NCBI RefSeq assembly: GCF_000816495.1
Contig: NZ_JXBK01000001.1
Span: 2,170,903-2,234,902, forward strand
Reading direction: 5' to 3'
Length of the DNA: 64,000 nucleotides
Origin: Acinetobacter harbinensis
GTDB lineage: Bacteria > Pseudomonadota > Gammaproteobacteria > Pseudomonadales > Moraxellaceae
Of the stretch, positions 37,866 to 47,499 are shown piece by piece; position 1 is the first letter of the stretch, and each line of letters opens with the position of its first letter. A program made the translations under genes and the position numbers. The notes under the pieces were generated by a model that saw nothing but the letters and a program-made list of their open reading frames with translations, searched no databases and had not been told where the DNA came from.

Positions 37866-38777
37866 TTACCGACCAGATTTAATTTTATAGGCCAGCGTGC
37901 GACTCGCCTTAAAATCACGATAGAAATAGATGAAAATACCCAGCAACAACACCAAGGCGCCGACGAAAACCAGTACCGATAATGCCTCTTGATTCAGCAC
38001 AGCACCAATGATTAAAGCCAGCATGGGCGTCATTACGGTGGTTAAAGACAAGGTGCTGGCTTGAATGTTTTGTACCAGTTTAAAATAACAGAACATGGCA
38101 ATCAGTGAAGCCATAATGGCAGCATACAGCAGCGCAAATAAAGACTTGGTCTGCGGCAGATGCGTCGGCACATATTGCCAAATAAATGGCAGCATACACA
38201 GCGCAGCAATACTGGAGATAAAAATGGAGCCCGTCGCCTGCGCCACTGGATTAACGCTGGCATTGACGCTCTTGACCCAAAAGATAGAAAAAGCATAGGT
38301 AAATACACTTATCAACATTAAAACAATGCCGATAGGATGAATATGCTGATCTCCCCCGCCAAAACAGATGATCGCCAGTCCAACCACTGCGATCAGCATG
38401 CCCAACCACTGCAAACGATTAAGATGTTTGTGAAAGGCAAAACGACCAATTAAACCGGCCATAATTGGTGCCAAACCAAACATCAAAGCAATAATGCCTG
38501 AGCTTAAATAACTGGTGGCCAGATAGGTAAAAAACTGCGAACCCATCAAGCTAAATGAACCGGCCAAATAACTATGCCATGCCCTGCGATCAACTGGAAA
38601 TTTGACCTTTAAAATAAGCAACACCAAAACTGCTAACGGTAACGCAATAAAAAAGCGCAGCACCAAAGCCCACATTAAATGTAGATCGGACACACTCCAA
38701 ACAATGGCCAACGGTGCAGTGGCCCAAATAAACACCAACAACACATACGTTGCCACAATATTGGCTTTAGACGGCAT
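37866..38777 (-). CDS. EamA-family (DMT) membrane transporter
   Basis: A 303-residue protein with ten predicted membrane helices in two EamA halves, typical of drug/metabolite exporters (VFIWATAPLAIVWSV, LGMLIAVVGLAIICFGGG, ALIIGAVLNQEAL, GALVLLLGIFIYFYRD). Related proteins export amino acids or small metabolites, but the substrate is unknown. It lies 12 bp from the DUF188 gene upstream and is probably co-transcribed with it. Confidence 0.85.
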   Translation of the reverse strand: MPSKANIVATYVLLVFIWATAPLAIVWSVSDLHLMWALVLRFFIALPLAVLVLLILKVKFPVDRRAWHSYLAGSFSLMGSQFFTYLATSYLSSGIIALMFGLAPIMAGLIGRFAFHKHLNRLQWLGMLIAVVGLAIICFGGGDQHIHPIGIVLMLISVFTYAFSIFWVKSVNASVNPVAQATGSIFISSIAALCMLPFIWQYVPTHLPQTKSLFALLYAAIMASLIAMFCYFKLVQNIQASTLSLTTVMTPMLALIIGAVLNQEALSVLVFVGALVLLLGIFIYFYRDFKASRTLAYKIKSGR

Positions 38778-38789
38778 AACAGGCTCAGT

Positions 38790-39260
38790 TTAAAGGGCAG
38801 TTTTACGTTTTTGTTTCTGAATAGTTTGATCCAGTGAACTAGAGAATTCCCGCTTATCACGTTCAGAAATCGGTGGTGGGCCGCCCGTATTGACCCCTGC
38901 ACCGCGCAGACTATCCATAAAATCACGCAAATGCAGTCGCGCTTTGACATTGGCGGAGGTATAGACCTCACCGCGCGGATGAATCGCAATGCCGCCTTTT
39001 TCAATTACCAATGCAGCCAAAGGAATATCTTGTGTCATCACAATATCATTGGGCTTCATACGATCAATAATTTCTTGATCCGCAGCATCTGCCCCACTCA
39101 TCACTTGAATGGAGTTAATCCGTATAGAGGGCGTAATACCAACATTTTGATTGGCCACAAAAGTGACTTCTAATTGATAACGATCGGATGCGCGAAGAAT
39201 CACTTCACGCAGAATTTTAGGCAATGCATCAGCATCTACCCAAAGTTTAAATGGCAGCAC
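38790..39260 (-). CDS. YaiI/YqxD family protein (DUF188)
   Basis: A 156-residue protein matching the UPF0178/DUF188 family: [20 protein letters not shown] at the N-terminus (PIN-like acidic residues), [24 protein letters not shown] near 60-85, and ADAVKARL-like [20 protein letters not shown]. The C-terminal [18 protein letters not shown] is also typical. The fold suggests a nuclease-like PIN domain, but no activity is established to my knowledge. It is upstream of, and close to, the EamA gene. Confidence 0.88.
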   Translation of the reverse strand: MLPFKLWVDADALPKILREVILRASDRYQLEVTFVANQNVGITPSIRINSIQVMSGADAADQEIIDRMKPNDIVMTQDIPLAALVIEKGGIAIHPRGEVYTSANVKARLHLRDFMDSLRGAGVNTGGPPPISERDKREFSSSLDQTIQKQKRKTAL

Positions 39261-39530
39261 GCAGCATCCACAACAAGAAAAGAATAGGCCTTAGTCTAGC
39301 AAATTCCGGCTGCTAAACGCATGCATTTATCCATTGATCTGTCCACAGCTTTTTTATTTGATCTAGCACCAATCAGCCTTGATCGGATGCATTCTGGCGT
39401 TTAAGCACATTGATTTGGCATATTTATATTATTTTCGTTACTTAGCGGCTTTAATTTTGTGCAGATGACTTGAAATTTTAAAATAACCCTCGATTTAATA
39501 TACAAATCTAACCAAATATCAATTGTGAAT

Positions 39531-40463
39531 ATGAAAAATCAGAATAGACCAGAAATTATCACTATTGAAGATGAAAACTTTGGTAGTCATGTCGAGCATT
39601 GGAATTTACTTACCGATCATCCCGCGACTCATGTGCCGCAGTGGTTGGGCCTCGCGCTCGATGCGCCGGTCATGCCAATGGGGCTTTGCCAACAAGAGTG
39701 TGACATGGAACAAAGCACATGGCTCATTCAAGGCCCACAAAAAGCAGCGGTACAAATAGCGCAAGTGATTGCGGTAGAAAATAATAAGCCACAGCGCGTC
39801 AAAACTGCTTTTCCAAGCTTTGAAAGTCCGTATAAAGTTACAGCCAGTATTGAGCGAATTATTACCTGTACCTCCAATGCTCAAGCGGTACTGCGCTTAA
39901 ATTTAGGCGCCAACAGTATTGTTTATGCCTTTGACAGCCTCTATAGCGTTAACCATCTGCATTATGAAAAAGATCAGCCCTATTTAGTGCAATTAAATGC
40001 ATGGGCCTATGGACTTGAAGCGGTGTCTGACCATGAGCAATTGGTGGTGGATGACCCTGCTTCGATTAAACATCATCGTGCGTTAAATGATATTTTAGCG
40101 GCAAATGACGGCGTCGCTCCGACTAATTTACAAGAACAAATTGATGCTTGGCAGCCTAAATCGGACGATGACACACAACCCGTTACCGTTGATTTCTCAA
40201 AAATGGTCGCCTATTTATATGGCGAGAAAATGGGACAAGAAGATGAAGCATGGTTTCAAGGTAATATTGTGGGTAAAACGGCCATGCACTTTATCGATCA
40301 AGAATACACCTTGTATGATGTCGCCTTGATTCATGATGAAAATCAGGAAGCGACGCTTATTCGTATAGCGAGCAAAGATGCTGCACATAAAGACTTCCAA
40401 ATTGGACAATTTATTCGCGGAAATTTATGGATTCAAGCCAATATTCATGCAAAAAAGTCATAA
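39531..40463 (+). CDS. Unknown soluble protein, 310 aa
   Basis: An acidic cytoplasmic protein with no signal peptide or membrane helix. I start at the ATG at 39531; a GTG two codons earlier is possible and no clear ribosome site is seen. Notable stretches are PATHVPQWLGLALDAPVMPM, a central YSVNHLHYEKDQPYLVQLNAWAYG and VVGKTAMHFIDQEYTLYDVAL-like C-terminal strands (VGKTAMHFIDQEYTLYDVAL). Codon use and composition match neighbours, so it looks resident. I do not recognise a family or partner. Confidence 0.75.
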   Translation: MKNQNRPEIITIEDENFGSHVEHWNLLTDHPATHVPQWLGLALDAPVMPMGLCQQECDMEQSTWLIQGPQKAAVQIAQVIAVENNKPQRVKTAFPSFESPYKVTASIERIITCTSNAQAVLRLNLGANSIVYAFDSLYSVNHLHYEKDQPYLVQLNAWAYGLEAVSDHEQLVVDDPASIKHHRALNDILAANDGVAPTNLQEQIDAWQPKSDDDTQPVTVDFSKMVAYLYGEKMGQEDEAWFQGNIVGKTAMHFIDQEYTLYDVALIHDENQEATLIRIASKDAAHKDFQIGQFIRGNLWIQANIHAKKS

Positions 40464-40751
40464 ATCATGCGTGATGGCCAAATAAGGTATTGCTCTAGAT
40501 GACTTTTTGGCCAATAGTCATTTGGATTTTTCTTGAGACGGATAGCGAATCTTGAATCTACAATTCTATTGAATAAGTGATGATTGCGTTTCCAGCACAA
40601 GATAGCAGCAGAAAAATCACTTGTGCTATACATACATATTTAGCCCAAGAGTCTATTGCAATTTAGTACTTTATTTAGGCAACTTTTTGTGTTAAAAATA
40701 CAAGCTCACCATAGGAATTAACGATTATATAAATCGTAATAGAGTTTTCCC

Positions 40752-40892
40752 ATGAAAATCGTGCAAGAAGAAAATATACAACACGCTGAACATCAGTTTA
40801 TTAAACGTTTTGACTTAGATTCCACCGCATGTGTATTTTTCATGTTGGGCATGTTGCTGTCGGCTTATCTGTTACATCATTTTATTTTATAA
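40752..40892 (+). CDS. Small membrane protein, 46 aa
   Basis: A short frame: MKIVQEENIQHAEHQF, a charged region, then one hydrophobic helix (CVFFMLGMLLSAYLLHHFIL) up to the C-terminus. It resembles many tail-anchored small membrane proteins. It is preceded by about 290 bp without genes and followed 19 bp later by a strong terminator, which supports a transcribed unit. The ribosome site is poor (AGAGTT 10 bp upstream). Function unknown. Confidence 0.55.
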   Translation: MKIVQEENIQHAEHQFIKRFDLDSTACVFFMLGMLLSAYLLHHFIL

Positions 40893-40910
40893 TGCTGTTT
40901 TACATCTTGT

Positions 40911-40944
40911 AAAAAAAGCCCATCTTAAGTGATGGGCTTTTTTT
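40911..40944. terminator. Strong bidirectional terminator between small gene and serC
   Basis: Fourteen-bp stem AAAAAAAGCCCATC / GATGGGCTTTTTTT around a 6-nt loop. T-runs are present in both directions. It serves serC on the minus strand and the 46-aa gene on the plus strand. Confidence 0.92.
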
Positions 40945-40964
40945 ATGTCAAAGATTAAAGATGC

Positions 40965-42044
40965 TTAACCATGACGCTTGGCAAAGGTATCCATAAATTC
41001 AACCAAAGCCTGTACGCCTTGTAAAGGAACGGCATTATAAATACTGGCGCGCATTCCACCCACTGAACGATGACCCGCTAAATTAAGCAAATGCTGCTGC
41101 TGCGCTTCTTGTAAGAACAATGCATCTAAATCTGCATTGGCCAAGGTAAACGGTACATTCATAATAGAACGATTGGCTTCAACGATCGGATTGGCATAAA
41201 AATCACTTGAATCAATATAACCATACAGCAGTTTGGCTTTAGCAAGATTAATCTGATGCATAGCCTCTACACCGCCCTGCTCTAACAACCATTCAAACAC
41301 CAGACCAGATAAATACCACGCATAGGTAGACGGCGTATTGAGCATTGAGCCATTTTTAGCTTGTTCAGCATATTTTAATAGCGTTGGAATTTCAGGTTTT
41401 GCTTGATCGAGTAAATCTTCACGCACAATCACCAGCGTTAAGCCGGCTGGACCAATATTCTTTTGTGCGCCTGCATAGATGAGGCCAAACTGAGACACAT
41501 CCACTGGAGCAGAAAGAATACTTGAGGACAAATCTGACACCAATGGCGCGTTTACCTGCGGCACCGCGGCAAATTGTAAACCGCCAATGGTTTCATTATC
41601 TGCATAATGCACATACGCGGCATCATTGGATAGATTCCACTCACTTTGTTCACTGATGGCCAATTTACCGTTAATATGCGTGGCTGCATTGATGACGTTA
41701 ATATCACCATAACGCTTCGCCTCTTTAAGGGCTTTTTCCGACCAAATTCCAGTATCGATATAATCGGCTTTATTATTTTTACCCAATAAGTTTAAAGGAA
41801 TAGCAGAAAACTGTAATGATGCTCCCCCTTGTAAGAACAAGACTTTATAGTTCTCTGGGATGTTCATCAATTTGCGTAAATCGGCTTCTGCTTTTTCAGC
41901 GATGGCCACATAGTCATCACTACGATGGCTCATTTCCATGATCGAAAGCCCTTTGCCGTGCCAATCCAGCATTTCAGCTTGTGCCCGTTCTAAAACAGCA
42001 GTGGGTAATGCAGCAGGACCAGCACAAAAATTGTACGCGCGCAT
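40965..42044 (-). CDS. serC: Phosphoserine aminotransferase
   Basis: SerC makes 3-phosphoserine from 3-phosphohydroxypyruvate and glutamate (serine synthesis), and acts in pyridoxal phosphate synthesis. The 359-residue protein has the N-terminal RAYNFCAGPAALP, the substrate-region MEMSHRSDDY, and the PLP-binding lysine in YAGAQKNIGPAGLTLVIVRE near residue 195. The C-terminal AGHRSVGGMRASIYNA is conserved. I start at the ATG at 42044 (MRAYNF). Nine upstream codons are open but have no homology. Confidence 0.96.
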   Translation of the reverse strand: MRAYNFCAGPAALPTAVLERAQAEMLDWHGKGLSIMEMSHRSDDYVAIAEKAEADLRKLMNIPENYKVLFLQGGASLQFSAIPLNLLGKNNKADYIDTGIWSEKALKEAKRYGDINVINAATHINGKLAISEQSEWNLSNDAAYVHYADNETIGGLQFAAVPQVNAPLVSDLSSSILSAPVDVSQFGLIYAGAQKNIGPAGLTLVIVREDLLDQAKPEIPTLLKYAEQAKNGSMLNTPSTYAWYLSGLVFEWLLEQGGVEAMHQINLAKAKLLYGYIDSSDFYANPIVEANRSIMNVPFTLANADLDALFLQEAQQQHLLNLAGHRSVGGMRASIYNAVPLQGVQALVEFMDTFAKRHG

Positions 42045-42071
42045 GATTTTTCCTTTCAAAGTGAAACACAA

Positions 42072-42382
42072 TAAAATAACGGCATTTAAGCACAGATTAC
42101 ACTACATTATCCTGAAAATATTTCAATGTTATTGCAGAATTAAAGTCAAAATTTCAATGAAGATCGTGCTGTTAATTTTAATTTATTAAGCTTACACCTG
42201 CTATTCATGCAATCAAAGAGGCCAATCTTTTTTATGTGTTAAAGCAAATGGCTTGAATGCTGACGAGATAAAATTTTAAATATTTTACTGGTTTAATTTA
42301 TATTATTTATCAATCCCTCATAACTACATTATTTCTGAGGGCTTAAATTCACGCAGTATATTTATTTGCGGCACATGAACAG
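42072..42382. other. AT-rich intergenic region upstream of serC and a small ORF
   Basis: About 310 bp of AT-rich DNA between divergent units. It must include the serC promoter. I see no convincing hairpin, repeat or RNA gene, and short frames here lack ribosome sites. Confidence 0.5.
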
Positions 42383-42553
42383 ATGAGCCAAACTATAATA
42401 GTATCAATTTTAGCTGCATTTTTTGCCATCATCAGTATGATGATGCACTTTAGTGCTTTAAATCATAAATACCACTTATTATACAAATGCATATTAATCA
42501 ATAATATTCGTGGCTTTAAAGATATTCTACTTGAAGCAGGCTATAATTTATAA
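42383..42553 (+). CDS. Possible small membrane protein, 56 aa
   Basis: MSQTIIVSILAAFFAIISMM gives one N-terminal membrane helix, followed by a basic cytoplasmic part ending in GFKDILLEAGYNL. It lies 5 bp before the first candidate start of the outer-membrane factor gene, so it could be the first gene of that operon. No strong ribosome site is seen and the region is AT-rich, so it could also be chance. Confidence 0.4.
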   Translation: MSQTIIVSILAAFFAIISMMMHFSALNHKYHLLYKCILINNIRGFKDILLEAGYNL

Positions 42554-42558
42554 CAATA

Positions 42559-44052
42559 ATGTTGAGAGCCAAATCTATGCGACTAAATTTGATCTGGGCA
42601 CAAAAAAATATATACCAGACGATTGGCACATTCATCCAAATGACCTTACTGTCGAGTGCTGCGCTTTATAGCACCACAACATTGGCTCAAAGTATAAGTT
42701 ATGCTCAAGCTGAGCAATCTGTTTTAACGGATTCATACAGCACACAAGCCAATCAAGCGTTACAACAAGCCTCTCAACTTCAGGCGGAGGCCGTTAAGGG
42801 TTTAGGCTTACCGCGTGTCGATTTAAACGTCCGTGCCTATGCCTTTCATAGTGAAGTGGATATTCCACTGGATTCCTTTAAAAATAATCTCGAACAAACT
42901 CTTGAGCAAGGGATTAACGATCGACTCCCCACGGGTTTTCCAGATTCATTTAAACCCGTTATTAATCAGGCCATTCACAGCGGTGTCGGTCTATTCCCCG
43001 ATTCCGCCAACGTGGTTTTAGAAGACCAAGTGATTCGCCCTACAGTATCTGTACTGATGCCGCTTTATACCGGTGGCTTAACCTCCAGCGCCAAAGAAGT
43101 GGCCAACATCCAAGCGCAGCGCAGTCAGTTGACCAGTCAACAACAACAAGATGTGCAACGTTTTGAGCTGATTCAAGCTTATTTTAATGTGCAATTACAA
43201 AAACAATTACACGCCTCTAGCCGTTTAAATTTTAATGCCATGCAAGGCCATTATAGCAATGCACTGAAACTTGAGAATCAAGGCTTTATCAGCAAAGGTC
43301 AGCGTATGCAATTTGAAGTGGCCAAAAACAATGCCGAACGTGCTTATCAAAATACAGAAGGCAGTTTGCGATCCAGTCTTTTTAAGCTGAACAACCTACT
43401 GCAAAGCCACGACATTAATGAGCTGAGTACACCGCTTTTTGTCAACTCGACACAGAATCAATCTTTAAATGGCTTACTGAAAACCTATGCTGAGCAATCC
43501 TCGCTGATTCGTAAAATGCAGATGGATACACAATTGGCCAATGCCAATATAAAAGTGCAAAGTGCAGCCAAAAAACCCAATCTTTTTGCCTTTGGTGAAT
43601 ACAGTTTAGATGACAAACAAAACTGGATTGTGGGTGTGGTGGCGCGTTATAACCTATTTTCAGGCGTCGATAAAAATAAAAATATTCAAGCTGCAGAATT
43701 ACAACGGTATGCCTCAGAACAAATCACTGAACGCACCAAACAAGAAATTGAAAATATTATTTATAGCTCTTATAGCGAAGTCAGCAGCGCGCAGCAAAGT
43801 CATCAACTTTTGCAACAAAACCTAAAAGCAGCACAGGAAAATTTACGCATTCAAAGCTTATCTTTTAAAGAAGATATGGGTACTGCCACACAAGTGATTG
43901 ATGCACAAAACATGCTCAGCAGCTTAAAAGCAGAGATGGCACTGAATGCGTATAAATATGTGTTGTCATTGGCCACTTTATTACAAAGCCACGGTTCAAT
44001 TGACCAGTTTCAAAGTTATGTCAATCAATCTCAAACCAACTATATTCGTTAA
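42559..44052 (+). CDS. TolC-like outer-membrane efflux protein
   Basis: A 497-residue outer-membrane factor (491 if started at the ATG at 42577). After a signal peptide (MTLLSSAALYSTTTLAQS) come two OEP repeats with long coiled-coil regions (LTSQQQQDVQRFELIQAYFNVQLQKQLHA; ERTKQEIENIIYSSYSEVSSAQQSHQLLQQNLKAAQENLRIQ). Motifs VSVLMPLYTGGL and GVVARYNLFSG mark the beta-barrel strands. It is first in an export operon: adaptor after 18 bp, then two ABC-2 permeases. Such channels connect inner-membrane pumps to the outside. Confidence 0.88.
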   Translation: MLRAKSMRLNLIWAQKNIYQTIGTFIQMTLLSSAALYSTTTLAQSISYAQAEQSVLTDSYSTQANQALQQASQLQAEAVKGLGLPRVDLNVRAYAFHSEVDIPLDSFKNNLEQTLEQGINDRLPTGFPDSFKPVINQAIHSGVGLFPDSANVVLEDQVIRPTVSVLMPLYTGGLTSSAKEVANIQAQRSQLTSQQQQDVQRFELIQAYFNVQLQKQLHASSRLNFNAMQGHYSNALKLENQGFISKGQRMQFEVAKNNAERAYQNTEGSLRSSLFKLNNLLQSHDINELSTPLFVNSTQNQSLNGLLKTYAEQSSLIRKMQMDTQLANANIKVQSAAKKPNLFAFGEYSLDDKQNWIVGVVARYNLFSGVDKNKNIQAAELQRYASEQITERTKQEIENIIYSSYSEVSSAQQSHQLLQQNLKAAQENLRIQSLSFKEDMGTATQVIDAQNMLSSLKAEMALNAYKYVLSLATLLQSHGSIDQFQSYVNQSQTNYIR

Positions 44053-44070
44053 TTCTTGATGGGGAAAAAC

Positions 44071-45234
44071 ATGACTCAAGATTCACAGCAGCCTGATCAA
44101 GAGCGAAGCAATGATTCATCAGCAGTTAAACCAGAGGATGTCGATCATCCGCCTAAAGCGGTGAGCGCTACAGATACACCTGCCTCATCATCTCAAGCAA
44201 ATATCGAACACACGGCAGTTGAACCTGCGGCGCAATCAAGCAAAAAGTCTGCCGCAATAAAAGCCATGGGCTTGATTGTGCTACTGGCGATTTTAGGTTT
44301 GATCGCATTTGGTTTATGGAAAGGTTACCAGCCAAAAGAACTAGAATTACAAGGGCGCGTAGAAGCCGAAACCATTCATGTCAGCACCAAAGTACCCAGC
44401 CGAATTGAAGAAGTTTATGTACAAGATGGCCAACGTGTGTCCAAAGGTCAGATCTTGGTGCGCTTATCTAGTCCTGAAATTGCCGCGAAAAAACAGCAAG
44501 CACTGGCTTCTTTACAGTCGACCTTGGCGCTAAAATCGACAGCAGATCGCGGCTCACAGCAAGAAAATATTGAAACCTTATATGCCAATTGGCAAAGTGT
44601 CAAAGCACAACAAAATTTAGCCGAAGCCACCTATAAGCGCGGAGCAAATTTATTTAAAGAAGGCGTGATCTCTCGGCAACGCCGCGATGAAATGCAGGCT
44701 GCTGCACTCTCGGCCAGTCAATTGACCGAGGCAGCCTATCAACAATATGCCCGTGCTAAACGTGGCAGCACGCCAGAGCAAAAATCCTCTGCCGACGCAC
44801 AAGTTGAAATTGCTAGAGCTGCAGTGGCTGAAGCCAATGCTTTAGAAGCAGAAACCCAATTACTCTCGCCAATTAATGGCACCGTATCTAAAACCTATGG
44901 TAAAACTTCAGAATTGGTGGCCATCGGTGTACCGATTATCAGCATTATTGAAGATGATGATTTATGGATCAGCTTGAATGTACGCGAAGATTTATACGCA
45001 CAAGTCTATCAACGTGAAAGCTTAGAAGGCTTTATTCCGGCGCTCAACCAAACAGCGAATTTTAAAATTAAAAATATTGATGCTGAAGGTGAATTTGCCA
45101 CCATTAAAACCACGCGGCAAACGGGTGGCTATGATATTCGCAGCTTTAAAATCCACTTAACGCCGCTACAACCAATTAAAGATTTAAAGGTCGGTATGAG
45201 CGTACTGTTTAAAATTAAAGAGAGCAAAAAATAA
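44071..45234 (+). CDS. HlyD-family membrane fusion (adaptor) protein
   Basis: A 387-residue periplasmic adaptor. A charged cytoplasmic N-terminus of about 65 residues precedes one membrane helix (AMGLIVLLAILGLIAFGLWKG). Lipoyl halves follow (IHVSTKVPSRIEEVYVQDGQRVSKGQILVRL and QLLSPINGTVSKTYGKTSELVAIGVPIISI), flanking an alpha-hairpin (YKRGANLFKEGVISRQRRDEMQAAA). I choose the ATG at 44071 because GGGG lies 9-12 bp upstream. The stop overlaps the next start by one base (TAATG). It resembles E. coli YhiI of the yhiI-rbbA-yhhJ export cluster. Confidence 0.88.
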   Translation: MTQDSQQPDQERSNDSSAVKPEDVDHPPKAVSATDTPASSSQANIEHTAVEPAAQSSKKSAAIKAMGLIVLLAILGLIAFGLWKGYQPKELELQGRVEAETIHVSTKVPSRIEEVYVQDGQRVSKGQILVRLSSPEIAAKKQQALASLQSTLALKSTADRGSQQENIETLYANWQSVKAQQNLAEATYKRGANLFKEGVISRQRRDEMQAAALSASQLTEAAYQQYARAKRGSTPEQKSSADAQVEIARAAVAEANALEAETQLLSPINGTVSKTYGKTSELVAIGVPIISIIEDDDLWISLNVREDLYAQVYQRESLEGFIPALNQTANFKIKNIDAEGEFATIKTTRQTGGYDIRSFKIHLTPLQPIKDLKVGMSVLFKIKESKK

Positions 45235-46364
45235 TGTGGGCCGGCATACTGCGTGAACTGCGCTATTTACTGACCCATAAATGGGACTTAAGCTTGGTCA
45301 CGCTGGCGCCTTTATTTATTATTGTGCTGTTTAGCAGTATGTTTTATCAAGGTAAACCTGAACATTTACCTATTGCTATTATTGATCAAGATCAAAGTGA
45401 ACTGAGCCGCAGCATTGAGAAATATATCCGCGCTAACAATACTCTAGACATTGCTGTTATTTCGCAAAGCCCTGATGATGTTGAGCAACTGATTAATGAA
45501 AATAAAATTTGGGGCTATATTTCTATTCCGTCCGGTGCAGAACAACGCTTGGTACAGGCCAAAGATGCAGAAATTAGTATTGCCTTTAATCAAAGCTATT
45601 TTAGTGTCGGAAATTCAATTTCATCAGCCATGACGCTGAGTACGGTACAAGCAATCGCAGCATTTATGGGTGAGGATTACCTACAAAACAGCCTACCCAA
45701 TATAGATATTCCAACACCAAATGTGAAAATATCACCCTTATATAATCCCAGTTTAAGTTATGAATTTTACCTAGAACCTTTTATGATTCCGGCAATTTTG
45801 CACTTGCTATTGTGTTGCTGTGTGGCTTTTTCTGTCGGACAAGAATTGAAATTTAAAACCACAGCGCAGTGGTTGAATCAACGCAGTATTTTCAGTGCTT
45901 TATTCGCTAAAAATTTGGTTTATGTGGTTATTTTTAGTCTGTGGACATGGCTTTGGATGTTCTGGTTAATTGAGGTTCGTGGCTGGTTCGTGGCAGGAAA
46001 TGTATGGATTATTCTCTTGGGGCAGGTTTTATTTTATAGCGCCTATGCCTTGATCAGCAGTGCGGTGGTATTGGCCACCCAAGACTTGGCCAAATCTTTT
46101 GGCTTTATTGCGGTGTATGGCGGTTCCTCCTTAAGCTTTGCCGGCGTCACTTTACCACTCAATAATGCGCCATTTTTCACTCAATTTTGGGCCAATATTA
46201 TTCCCTATACGCCCTATGTCAAACTACAAACACAACAATGGGTGGTGGGCAGTTCGATCTCTATTTCGCTGTTACCACTTGCGATATTGGCACTTTATTG
46301 TCTGCTTTATTTTGCGATGGCCTATATGTTCCTGAAAAAGTATTTAAAGGCAGTACAGCTATGA
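45234..46364 (+). CDS. ABC-2 type export permease, first of pair
   Basis: A 376-residue integral membrane protein. An N-terminal helix (VTLAPLFIIVLFSSMFYQG) is followed by a periplasmic domain of about 120 residues (LPIAIIDQDQSELSRSIEKYI, typical of YhhJ/YhgE-like permeases). Five more helices lie at residues 180-370, including the motif GGSSLSFAGVTLPLNNAPFF. No nucleotide-binding domain is present. It overlaps its neighbours on both sides by 1 bp and 4 bp. Substrate unknown. Confidence 0.87.
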   Translation: MWAGILRELRYLLTHKWDLSLVTLAPLFIIVLFSSMFYQGKPEHLPIAIIDQDQSELSRSIEKYIRANNTLDIAVISQSPDDVEQLINENKIWGYISIPSGAEQRLVQAKDAEISIAFNQSYFSVGNSISSAMTLSTVQAIAAFMGEDYLQNSLPNIDIPTPNVKISPLYNPSLSYEFYLEPFMIPAILHLLLCCCVAFSVGQELKFKTTAQWLNQRSIFSALFAKNLVYVVIFSLWTWLWMFWLIEVRGWFVAGNVWIILLGQVLFYSAYALISSAVVLATQDLAKSFGFIAVYGGSSLSFAGVTLPLNNAPFFTQFWANIIPYTPYVKLQTQQWVVGSSISISLLPLAILALYCLLYFAMAYMFLKKYLKAVQL

Positions 46365-47482
46365 AAAATCGTTTAAAAGAATTTTCACACTACTACCTTA
46401 AAACTTTTAAGGATATTATCGCCAACAGTTCAATTTTTACCACCTTAATTTTATCGGTATTTTTATACAGTTTTTTCTACCCCACGGCTTACAAAGCAGA
46501 GCATGCCGAATCTTTACCCATCGTGATTGTGGATGAAGAACAAAGCCTTATGACCTCAAGCATTATTACGGAAGTGGCAAAAAGTCCGAGTATCCAGATT
46601 AAAGCCATCACGGGTAATTTTGCTGAAGCAGAAATGATGGTCAAAAATCAGCAAGTGGATGGCATTTTACTGTTACCTGAGAACTTGTCCAATAGTGTGC
46701 GGCGCGGTGAAGTTGGTGGCATTGGCTTATATTTAAGTGCGGCTTATTTTTTAAAAACCAAGCAAATTGGCTTGGGTTTAGCCACATCAATTGAACACGT
46801 GATTACAGAACAAGCGGAAAAATTTGGGCAGTTTTCCCATTTTAGCCCCGCCCTGTCTATTCATCGACTACCATTGTTTAATCCGCTGTCGGGTTATGGC
46901 AGTTATGTTTTTCCAGCAGTTGCCCCTTTGATTATTCATCAAACTATTGTTTTAGGCTTGTGTATGCTGATTGCCGGTTATCGCGTGCATCATTGGCGAC
47001 CGAAAAAAATGGAATTTTTGGCTTTATTTAGTGCCCTTTTAACCATCGGTTGTTTGGGCTGTTTTTATATGTTTGGTTTCACTTTCTGGCTCAATGATTA
47101 TCCACATGGTGGAAATTTCTTGGGTATGTTGCTTGCCGTGCCTATTTTTATCAGCTGTGTGATCGCGCTAAGCATGTTGCTGGCCTCATTTTTAGATATG
47201 CCAGAACGTGCAGGTCACCTGATTGTCTTTACTTCTATTCCACTGTTTTTACTCTCCGGTGCGGCTTGGCCACATGCCGCCATGCCGGAATGGATGCAGT
47301 GGTTGGGCAATGCCCTACCTTCTACCCAAGGCATTCAAATGTTTATTCAACTCAATCAAATGGGTGTGCCGACTGCTATTGTGGTGCCGAAAATGATTTA
47401 CTTGGCCACGCTTGCCGCGATATTGCTGGTTTGGAGTTATTTCCGATTAACTCAAACGCAGCGGCAAAATCGTCAAAAATAA
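46361..47482 (+). CDS. ABC-2 type export permease, second of pair
   Basis: A 373-residue paralogue of the preceding gene, with the same layout: N-terminal helix (FTTLILSVFLYSFFYPTAYK), periplasmic domain (SLPIVIVDEEQSLMTSSIITE) and C-terminal helices with IPLFLLSGAAWPHAAMPEWMQWLGNALPST. I start at the ATG at 46361, which overlaps the previous stop (ATGA). The frame is open further back to 46187, but that lies inside the preceding gene. No ATPase gene is found before the operon ends. Confidence 0.87.
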   Translation: MKNRLKEFSHYYLKTFKDIIANSSIFTTLILSVFLYSFFYPTAYKAEHAESLPIVIVDEEQSLMTSSIITEVAKSPSIQIKAITGNFAEAEMMVKNQQVDGILLLPENLSNSVRRGEVGGIGLYLSAAYFLKTKQIGLGLATSIEHVITEQAEKFGQFSHFSPALSIHRLPLFNPLSGYGSYVFPAVAPLIIHQTIVLGLCMLIAGYRVHHWRPKKMEFLALFSALLTIGCLGCFYMFGFTFWLNDYPHGGNFLGMLLAVPIFISCVIALSMLLASFLDMPERAGHLIVFTSIPLFLLSGAAWPHAAMPEWMQWLGNALPSTQGIQMFIQLNQMGVPTAIVVPKMIYLATLAAILLVWSYFRLTQTQRQNRQK

Positions 47483-47499
47483 ACAGGATTCTGCTGATC

